DNA of 11,144 nucleotides from Chrysochromulina tobinii (Eukaryota > Haptophyta > Prymnesiales > Chrysochromulinaceae), in contig JWZX01001809.1 of the NCBI GenBank assembly GCA_001275005.1, positions 1 through 11,144 on the forward strand, written 5' to 3'. The notes under the pieces were generated by a model. It ran no database searches. It was not told where the DNA came from and worked only from the letters and a program-made list of their open reading frames with translations. Numbering within the stretch: the first letter of the stretch is position 1; each line of letters starts with the position of its first letter. Below, one piece after another: positions 1 through 6,102 of this stretch. Made by a program: the position numbers and the translations under genes.

Positions 1-1
<1 letters not shown>

Positions 2-58
<57 letters not shown>
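2..58 (+). repeat. GGC trinucleotide run (19 units)
   Basis: A perfect run of 19 GGC codons encodes poly-Gly at the visible start of the Gly-rich protein. It continues to the window edge, so its full length is unknown. Confidence 0.95.
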
Positions 59-775
59 TGCCGAGGAAGCACCGACCCGCGTTCTTCGGACCCGCGCGGC
101 GGCTTCGGTCTTGGCGGTGGCAGTCTGGCCAGTGGCGGAAGCCTCGGGGGCAGCAGCAGCAGTGGATATGGTGCCATCGGAGGCGGCATGGGCGGTGGAA
201 TGCTGGGTGGTGGCATGGGTGGCGGCATGGGTGGCGGCACGGGCAGCGGCATGGGCAGCGGCATGGGCGGCGGCGGGATCGGCGGTGGGATCGGCGGTAA
301 TCTCGGAGGTAATCTCGGGATCGGCGGACCCACGGGTGGCGCAGGCACAGATCATCTCGGAGGTAATCTCGGACCCTACCGAGGCGGAGGCACAGATCAT
401 CTCGGAGGTAATCTCGGACCCTACCGAGGCGGAGGCACAGATCATCTCGGAGGTAATCTCGGCGGACCCACGGGTGGCGGCACCGACAACGGCGACGTGG
501 GCGGCGGTGCGAGCGCCTCCTCCAAAGTCAGTACCGGGGCCACCGCTGCGGGGTCAGACAGCAGCACTCCCGCCGCCACCGCCGCCGCCCCGAGTGCGCC
601 AGAGGCCCCATCCTTCACACCTGCCTTCACAGCGCCGTCATACAACACGCCCTCAGGCGGCGGCGGCGACGACGACCTCCTCTACGGCGACATCGGTGGG
701 GCAGGCTCTGTACGCCTTGCGGCACCGAGCGAAGACGACGACGCCGGGCGGAAACGGCAACGGACGGAGCCCTAA
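2..775 (+). CDS. Glycine-rich protein, C-terminal part (5' end outside window)
   Basis: The frame is open from base 2 to a TAA at 773-775 (257 residues visible). It begins with 19 consecutive Gly codons, continues as Gly/Ser/Met-rich sequence (GGGMGGGM type), then three copies of a 15-residue repeat containing TDHLGGNLG, an Ala/Ser/Thr/Pro stretch, and a distinct C-terminus with an acidic patch (DDDLLYGDI), a second acidic cluster (EDDD) and a basic end (RKRQRTEP) that could be a nuclear localisation signal. I do not recognise the family. A Gly-rich tail with an acidic patch and basic C-terminus would suit a nuclear or RNA-associated protein, but that is inference from composition, and no catalytic or RNA-binding motif lies inside the window. 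The start and any N-terminal domain are off the left edge. The alternative frame at 111-1085 has biased Ala/Trp composition and looks like a shadow. Confidence 0.7.
344..475 (+). repeat. 45-bp in-frame tandem repeat, about 3 copies
   Basis: The block that starts GGCACAGATCATCTCGGAGG recurs at 344, 389 and 434, an exact 45-bp period, encoding the 15-residue unit with TDHLGGNLG(PYRG). The copies are nearly identical, which suggests recent expansion. Every copy carries AGGTAATC (AG|GT at 362/363, 407/408 and 452/453), and a further AG|GT lies at 308/309 in a shorter related unit. Confidence 0.9.
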
Positions 776-1839
776 CGCGAGATCACGCGAGATCGGAGAC
801 GAGGTCGTTCATGTTGCTATTGGCCTCGCCTTGTGTGGCGAAATTCATGTTACTCTTGGCCTCGCCTGGTGTGCTCGCAACGTGGTGAGACAGAGGTGCG
901 CTTGCCACTTGGGCCGTGGCGAGCGTCAACCTCGCCTGCGTCCGGTCACGCGGTCGGTACAGTCAGGTTACAGTTGGCCGCGAGATCGCGCCGCGACAAG
1001 ATCTCTCTCGCGAGATCGCGCCGCGTGGCCGCGCGACGAGATGAGATCTCTCTCAAGCGCGGAAGCGAAACAGCGCAGGCCTTGACTGGCGGGCGGAGGC
1101 ACGTGCAGGAGGGCGTACTTTCATCTCGGCGCTTGCGAGATAGAGGTACAAGTAAGTCTGAAAATCCTGGGGACCCTGTGTCGTGCAGCTGTGTGGCGAG
1201 AGCGCGAGCCGGCACAGGCCACAGCGCCGCGCGGCGTCCGTTGCCTCCCACGCCCCTTCTCGCTTCTGCGCCTTCGACGCCGCTCGACGAAGTCGAGTTC
1301 AGCCCGTGTAACGCTCCGAACGTCACCGATCGATCGATCGTGTCACCAATCCTGCTGCGTCCACGGTCCAGCTCTCGACGAAGTCCTCAGCCGCGTGTCC
1401 GGTACGAGATCGCACCCGACCCCGCGCGTCACGGAGCCGCGCGACTCGGCCCGAGCTCACGTTTAGATTTGTTTCGTCGCGTTACCGGGATTTCGGGCCA
1501 TTCTGATTCTCTGTGCACGTCACACGGCATCACCCGGCGAGGACCGAGGTCCGGCACTCGCGCGCGGCGCCTCAGGACACCGGGAGCGGCCAGTGCCCTC
1601 GTCGCTCGAAGAAGACCCGTTTGCGTGCCTGTGAGCCGGTACGACGGCGATCTCCCACCACCGTTCTCACCGTACGCGTACCGGGTAATGTAGCCGGTAT
1701 GTAGCCGCGCCGAACTTGGCGTCATCAACGCTCCCTCTACCAGGCCATCAACGCTCACTACGCACTCACTACTATCACTCTCTACAGCATGCATGCCTAC
1801 ATGTGTTTCTGGCCCATGAAAGGGTGCCTGTCTTGCATT
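776..1839. other. Gene-poor interval between convergent genes
   Basis: No convincing gene is seen in these 1,064 bases, which hold the 3' flanks of the genes on both sides. Short repeats are present: a 36-bp imperfect direct repeat starting TTCATGTT at 808 and 844; a 30-bp repeat built on CGCGAGATCGCGCCGCG at 979 and 1009, with related CGCGAGATC at 777 and 786; and a perfect 14-bp palindrome made of CGAT units at 1327-1340. Open frames crossing the interval (833-1693 +, 946-1326 -, 1429-1794 -) are Arg/Ser-rich without motifs, as expected by chance in GC-rich DNA. Confidence 0.6.
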
Positions 1840-2790
1840 TTAGCTCGCCGCTCCACTGGCAACTTGGAGCAGGCAATGGACGAGGGCGCTGCCGGCTCCC
1901 AGATTGGTGGCCGTACCTGTCCGAGCGAGGAGTTCGATGCGTGCCAGTCTGAACGTGATGATCGATTGGCTGGCTATGGTGTTTCCGTGATAGTCCCGCA
2001 GGCTGCGCGACGGGAAGTCCATCGAGGGCTCGTAGCGCGCAGCTTTCGCCGCAGCGAGCGCTGGTACCGAGGCCGAGGCATGCATTTGATCGAGTTTGAG
2101 CGCCCGCCCGCCTGCGGCCCCAAGGTCGCCGACGCTTTGCAACTGCTTAGACTGCAGCCCACCGTACGGAAAGGGGGCGGGCGCGCTCCAGAGCCTCTTG
2201 TACGCATCGTGCGCCCAGTCAAGCTTATCCGGCAGCGTGCGCGGGAGCGGCATCTTCGTCACGCTACGCATGATCTCGCTGCTGGCCCCATTGAGATCGG
2301 CGGGAAGCAAGTGCTGCATGCTGCTAGACGACGATGCGCGAACCAGCTTGCTCCCGAAGGCGCTCTGCGTCGGATCTTCTGCGAAGTCAAACAGCGTTGG
2401 ATGCAGCAGGCTGCCCTCGAGGGTGCCCTGACGCGGCGCGTGAAGGGCGCTAGGGCTTGGAGGAGCGGGAGTCCATGGGCGACTGTTGGCGGTGCCCAGG
2501 CGATCGCCAGAGAGCGTGACGTTCGATGCATTCGCCTTTGGTAGGTCTGCCTGTGGCGGAAGCTTCTTTTTGGACTCCACGCCCGAGCGTCGGTAGCGCT
2601 GGTCCGCTGGAATGGAAGGGATGAGAGAGCGGAGCCGGTAGCGCTCGTCCACTGGAATGTGGCGGATGAGTGAGGCGAGTCCGGGCTTGCCTGGGCCGCC
2701 GTACGTCTCGCGGGCGGTCAGTCCCCAGTCGCTCGCCATGAGGGTGGACGGCGGTTTCGAAAAACAGAAGGGAGTTTCGATAGGGTTCAT
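1840..2790 (-). CDS. Hypothetical protein, 316 aa, unrecognised
   Basis: This is a single open frame on the minus strand from an ATG (bases 2788-2790) to TAA (1840-1842). The predicted protein is soluble, with no signal peptide or membrane span, and rich in Ser, Pro, Ala, Leu and Arg. The N-terminal part has a compact motif (MASDWGLTARETYGG, from about residue 18) followed by two 15-residue units ending in ADQRYR and VDERYR, each containing SLI plus IP. The middle contains many Ser/Pro residues. The last 50 or so residues are of different character, and a CAG|GTACGG donor-like site lies there on the minus strand, so the true C-terminus may be spliced. I do not recognise the family. Short, basic, motif-poor proteins of this kind often turn out to be ciliary or cytoskeletal in flagellated algae, but nothing here proves that. 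Its 5' end faces the oxygenase gene across 251 bp. Confidence 0.6.
   Translation of the reverse strand: MNPIETPFCFSKPPSTLMASDWGLTARETYGGPGKPGLASLIRHIPVDERYRLRSLIPSIPADQRYRRSGVESKKKLPPQADLPKANASNVTLSGDRLGTANSRPWTPAPPSPSALHAPRQGTLEGSLLHPTLFDFAEDPTQSAFGSKLVRASSSSSMQHLLPADLNGASSEIMRSVTKMPLPRTLPDKLDWAHDAYKRLWSAPAPFPYGGLQSKQLQSVGDLGAAGGRALKLDQMHASASVPALAAAKAARYEPSMDFPSRSLRDYHGNTIASQSIITFRLARIELLARTGTATNLGAGSALVHCLLQVASGAAS
2591..2680 (-). repeat. Two copies of a 45-bp coding repeat
   Basis: The stretch CGGTAGCGCTGGTCCGCTGG at 2591 recurs with a few changes at 2636, a 45-bp period. It encodes two related 15-residue units in the minus-strand protein (IPADQRYR and IPVDERYR types). The differences keep the residue pattern, suggesting an older, functional duplication. 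Confidence 0.8.
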
Positions 2791-3041
2791 GCGGTGCGCG
2801 ACGGCAAAACGCTATGCGTGCATAGAATTACGTGTGCGCAAAGTTCGGAGCTGGTCCTGCCAAGGGATGCGTCTTAGCGTCACCTCGGTTTTTTAGCCGT
2901 TGCATCGAGAAAAACTTGCTTTTTCGGCACACCAAGCAAGCTAAGTAGTCACAACACAAGTACCTAATCAACAAACCAGAGAAGTTGCTTGCTTGCCTCG
3001 TATGTCGCGTTCACGTTCACACCAGCAAAAGAAGAAACCGT
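2791..3041. promoter_or_regulatory. Shared upstream region of divergent genes
   Basis: These 251 bases separate the starts of the minus-strand 316-aa gene and the plus-strand oxygenase, so both promoters and 5' UTRs must lie here. The interval is visibly more AT-rich than its neighbours. It contains an inverted repeat GAAAAA (2909-2914) / TTTTTC (2920-2925) and a longer-range inverted pair CAAGCAAGC (2933-2941) / GCTTGCTTG (2987-2995). No TATA box is convincing. An ATG at 3002 is out of frame with the oxygenase start at 3042 and would be an upstream ORF if transcribed. Confidence 0.45.
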
Positions 3042-4775
3042 ATGAGTGCTGCGAGCGTGGAAGCGTCCCTCACCGCGGAGCGCCAGAAGCGGCAGCATGC
3101 GGGTCCGCTCCCGAACATCCCAGCCATCTCACTAAAGCCCTTCCGCGAGGGGGCCGAGGAGGGCAAGAAGCGCGTCGCCGCTGAGTGGGACCGCGCGTGC
3201 CGCGAGGTGGGATTCATCAAGATTGTGGACCACGGCGTGCCCAAGGAGGTAATTGACATGTGCTGGAGCGCAACCGAGGCTTTCTTCGAGCGGCCGCTCG
3301 AGGAGAAGAGCGCGGTCCCGATGACAGCCAACTACCCATATGGCTACAGCGCCATGGGTGGCGAGAACCTGCTCGCGTCGCTCGACAAGGCTGCGGAGAC
3401 GCCGGGAGATCTAAAGGAGATGTGGAACGTGTGCTTTGGTTCCGACACGCCCGCAGCGGACCACCCGCCGCCGCGCTGGCCCGCCGAGTCCGAGCGTGAG
3501 CAGTTGGCTTACCGTGCATACGACCGCGCGCTGGCGGGGCTTGCAGACACGCTCTACCGAGTGTGCGCGCTCGCACTCGGGCTGGAGGAGGACTGGTTCG
3601 TACCCAAGATTGCTCTCTTCTTGATTGCCTCCCTCATCAGCTCTGATTGCCTCCCTCATCAGGTTCGTACCCAAGATTGCTCTCTTCTTAATTGCCTCCC
3701 TCATCAGCTCTGATTGCCTCCCTCATCAGGTTCGTACCCAAGATTGCTCTCTTCTTAATTGCCTCCCTCATCAGCTCTGATTGCCTCCCTCATCAGCTCT
3801 GATTGCCTCCCCCATCAGGTTCGTTCCGAAGAACACGCAGCACCGTAATGTCGTGCGCGCCATCCATTACCCGGCCCTCAAGCCGCCTGCCGTTCCCAAG
3901 CCCGGACAGGTGCGTGCCTCGGCGCACACAGACTATGGCTCGTTGACGATCCTCCGGCTGGGGGGCGAGTTCCCCGGTGGGCTGCAGGTGACGGGCTGCC
4001 TGATTGCGCCTGATTGCATCTGATTGCGCCTGATTGCGCCTGATTACCCGAGTTACCCGCTGGGCTGCAGGTGACTTGTGATGGCCACTGATTGCCACGG
4101 ATTGCCACGGATTGCCGCGGATTGCCACGAGTTCCCCGGTGGGCTGCAGGTGACGGGCGCGACCGGCGAGTGGATCGCTACTGATTGCCACTGATTGCTT
4201 CTGATTGCTTCTGATTGCTACTGATGGCTACTGATGGCCACTAATGGCCACTGATGGCCACTGATGGCCACTGATGGCCACGAGTTGCCGCGAATTGCCG
4301 CGAATTGCCAGGTGATGGGCGCGACCGGCGAGTGGATCGACGTGAGCACCACCGCGGAGGAGGATGCATTTGTCATCAATCTCGGCGATCTCATGGCGCG
4401 ATGGACTAATGACCGTTGGATGAGCACGCCTCATCAGGTAATCAACCTTGATTGCGGCTCGGATTGCGGCTCTGGTTCCATCAGACTACCAACCGTTGGA
4501 TGAGCACGGCAACCCTGATTGCGGTTCTGAGTGCACGCTGATTGTCTGCCTCATCACAGGTCATCAACCCACCGAGTGAGGTGGCGGCGGTCGCGCGGCG
4601 CATCTCCATCGCCTACTTCTGTAACATCAACATGGACGCGATGGTCGAGTGTATCCCATCGTGCGCCGGAGAGCAGGGCTCCAAGTACGAGCCGATCGCT
4701 GCTGGGGCGTGGCTCATGCGCAAGCACGAGCAGACCCAAAAGGGGCAGCGCTGCTATGAGAAGGGCCAGTCATGA
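3042..4775 (+). CDS. 2-oxoglutarate/Fe(II)-dependent oxygenase, isopenicillin-N-synthase-like; four exons
   Basis: The model is join(3042..3595, 3819..3987, 4312..4437, 4560..4775), 354 residues. Splicing at GT-AG sites restores a complete protein of typical family length. Exon 1 carries the N-terminal dioxygenase domain ([39 protein letters not shown]). Exon 2 has VRAIHYP and the first iron ligands in [10 protein letters not shown] (H221, D223). Exon 3 has [17 protein letters not shown] and the distal iron ligand H282 in STPHQ. Exon 4 has the RxS motif that binds 2-oxoglutarate carboxylate in this family (R297, S299 in RRISIAYF). Such enzymes couple 2-oxoglutarate decarboxylation to oxidation of a small substrate; the substrate cannot be deduced here. 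The family's usual HRV is HQV, with Gln coded by the CAG at the splice junction. Introns are phase 2, 0 and 0. The ATG at 3042 fits the N-terminus. No transcript evidence is available. Confidence 0.88.
3596..3818 (+). other. Oxygenase intron 1: three stacked 67/67/89-bp GT...AG units
   Basis: The exon ends GACTG and the intron begins GTTCGTACCC; it ends CATCAG before GTTCGTTCCGAAG of exon 2. Inside, the donor stretch GTTCGTACCCAAG recurs at 3663 and 3730, each directly after CATCAG. The intron is therefore three head-to-tail units, 3596-3662, 3663-3729 and 3730-3818, each GT...AG, with no bases between them. Each unit is GTTCGTACCCAAG, then ATTGCTCTCTTCTT, then two copies (three in the last unit) of GATTGCCTCCCTCATCAG joined by CTCT. 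Removing the whole intron gives the family-like join [12 protein letters not shown]. Confidence 0.85.
3988..4311 (+). other. Oxygenase intron 2: 10-bp minisatellite with embedded exon copies
   Basis: The donor is CTGCAG|GTGACGGGC and the acceptor TTGCCAG|GTGATGGGC, joining GGLQ to [11 protein letters not shown] in phase 0. The body is 10-bp units of the GATTGCGCCT, GATTGCTTCT and GATGGCCACT types. Two more AG|GT junctions lie inside, at 4070/4071 and 4149/4150, each preceded by GGGCTGCAG as at the true donor. The copy at 4128-4177 continues from exon 2-like into exon 3-like sequence with no interruption. A stop at 4021-4023 in the exon 2 frame rules out simple read-through. Confidence 0.85.
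4438..4559 (+). other. Oxygenase intron 3 with a partial exon 3 copy
   Basis: The donor is CATCAG|GTAATCAACC and the acceptor CTCATCACAG|GTCATCAACC, joining STPHQ to VINPPSEV in phase 0. The 122-nt intron contains GATTGCGG-type units and, at 4492-4508, ACCGTTGGATGAGCACG, identical to exon 3 bases 4412-4428. This points to a duplication of about 80 bp spanning the end of exon 3 and the start of the intron. Confidence 0.85.
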
Positions 4776-4978
4776 CGCACTTGCGCCTTCGACGACGACG
4801 ACACCGACGCCGCCGCTCGGTTGTTCACTGCTGGTCGGCCCGGCGGTGGGCAGGCGCTGAGCTGCGATGGACGGTTGATGGACGGTTGCGACTTGCATGG
4901 GGCCCGCGCGGCGCGTGTTGCCGTGCGGATTTAAGACTCGGAGCAGACGAGAAGTGGAGCTCATTTTTAGACCTTTTT

Positions 4979-5743
4979 TCATTTTCGATCAGAATGTGCG
5001 GCGGCGAGCTGGCAAGCACCCACCTCGAGGCGCGCGGCAAGCTCAACAGTGCGCTGCCGAAGGAGGGCTTCGATGACGCTGGGTTGGCCCGCTAGCCTCC
5101 TGATGAAAGCAAGCTCAGCGCTCGGGCTGGCGTGCTCACTGGCGGCATGGAGCGGCGCGAGGAGCGCCTCCGACACGGCGCCCGCAGCCAGCGCGCCCGC
5201 CCAGCTCGCTGCGCTCCAGGTTGCTCCGGGAGCGTCCTCGTCTGCCGTCTCGGCGATGACGGCGTTCGCCATGCGTTCCAGCCGCCGTGTGAGCGTGGGG
5301 CGCGCCGCGTCGTTGGCCGGCTCCGGCGGAGTATCCGGCAATGCGGAGGGCGCTTGACAAGGCGCACCCGACGCAACCGTGCTCGTCTCGGCCACTATGC
5401 TCGTCGGCTTGCTCATCTCGGCCAGTTGCGCTCGCCGCAGCGACTCCTCCAACTTGGCGATGCAGAGCTTCAGACGATCGACATCCTCGCCCGCCGGACG
5501 GGGGTTAAATTGCACATCAAATGCCGACACGAGCTTCGCATTGCACGGGCGGCATATCCGTACCGGCGTCTCCGCGTACTGTGGAGGAAGGAGGCACCTT
5601 CCTGGGGAGCAGGACTCGCACACGAGACTTCCACACAGCCGACAGTGGTGCCGCCTGAGCACGAGCGAGAAAACACGGTCGCAGGCGCTGCAGGTGCTCG
5701 AGGAGCCGTTGGGCTGCCAATCAAAGCATCGATTTGCAGCCAT
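4979..5743 (-). CDS. FYVE zinc-finger protein
   Basis: The frame ends at TGA (4979-4981). The first ATG in it is at 5741-5743 (254 residues); the frame stays open upstream to 5884 but only from a GTG there, so the ATG is preferred unless an upstream exon exists. The FYVE finger is at the very N-terminus (about residues 5-70), with all eight zinc cysteines (C18, C21, C34, C37, C42, C45, C64, C67), the basic RRHHCR signature (30-35) and VRIC (61-64). The leading WxxD is WQPN here. FYVE domains of this pattern bind phosphatidylinositol 3-phosphate on endosomal membranes. A short helical, coiled-coil-like segment follows (DVDRLKLCIAKLEESLRR, from about 87), then a Pro/Thr-rich linker and an Ala-rich helical C-terminus with no recognised domain. 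A role in endosomal trafficking is inferred from the finger alone. It is convergent with the oxygenase gene across about 200 bp. Confidence 0.85.
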   Translation of the reverse strand: MAANRCFDWQPNGSSSTCSACDRVFSLVLRRHHCRLCGSLVCESCSPGRCLLPPQYAETPVRICRPCNAKLVSAFDVQFNPRPAGEDVDRLKLCIAKLEESLRRAQLAEMSKPTSIVAETSTVASGAPCQAPSALPDTPPEPANDAARPTLTRRLERMANAVIAETADEDAPGATWSAASWAGALAAGAVSEALLAPLHAASEHASPSAELAFIRRLAGQPSVIEALLRQRTVELAARLEVGACQLAAAHSDRK

Positions 5744-6102
5744 GTAAGGGGCGACGGCGGCGGGGAAAGTGTCGGGCTCGGGATCGCCGGGGTTTGGGGT
5801 TCCGACCACATGTTCCGCCGAAAAACCGGCATGAGCGAAGGTAATGGGCGACGCTAGTGTTTCGCCCAAGCATGGTCCAGGCACTATTTATTGACATGGC
5901 ATGGTATGTTCTATTTCCTCGTATCCATGGAACTGCGTATAAACTGGGGGTTGAGGATACCGCCTCAGCGCCTTGCGTATGATGTATGGACTCGATGAGA
6001 TCCGGATGGCACTCGCGGACTCAGGTTCAGACCTCCCCGGCTCGGGAGGTCCAGATCTCCGGTTCCGGAGCTCAAAAGGAGAAGGGGAGAGAAAGCAAGT
6101 TC
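5744..6102. other. Interval between the FYVE and acyltransferase genes, with hairpins
   Basis: This 359-bp stretch contains the upstream region of the FYVE gene and the 3' flank of the acyltransferase gene, both on the minus strand. The part up to 5884 could instead be coding if the FYVE protein starts further upstream. Two inverted repeats lie just beyond the acyltransferase stop: GACCTCCC/GGGAGGTC (6030-6037/6044-6051, loop of 6) and CTCCGG/CCGGAG (6057-6062/6065-6070). An AATAAA hexamer lies on the minus strand at 5887-5892, about 210 nt past that stop, and could be a poly(A) signal; whether this organism uses that hexamer is unknown. Confidence 0.4.

Noticed and set aside
111-1085. 324-residue plus-strand frame overlapping the Gly-rich gene
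   Set aside because: It is a shifted reading of the Gly-codon repeats (Ala/Trp runs and an ISEVISDP repeat); the Gly frame has a sensible acidic/basic C-terminus and extends to the window edge.
833-1693. 286-residue open frame on the plus strand
   Set aside because: It starts at GTG, is Arg/Ser-rich without motifs, and overlaps several equally long frames on the other strand; this is expected in GC-rich non-coding DNA.
2985-3041. N-terminal extension of the oxygenase from a TTG at 2985
   Set aside because: A eukaryotic gene would use the ATG at 3042; the extension has no family similarity.
3002-3184. ATG at 3002 as the oxygenase start
   Set aside because: It is out of frame with the conserved dioxygenase sequence; at most it is an upstream ORF.
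3793-4434. Minus-strand frames with repeating [13 protein letters not shown]-like units
   Set aside because: They are translations of the 10-bp intron minisatellite on the wrong strand; the sense strand carries the oxygenase.
3596-4559. Frameshifts or pseudogenisation of the oxygenase
   Set aside because: All three interruptions have GT-AG ends and removing them restores every catalytic residue in frame, so introns explain the breaks better.
5132-5857. 241-residue plus-strand frame
   Set aside because: It is antisense to the FYVE gene, which carries all eight zinc ligands.
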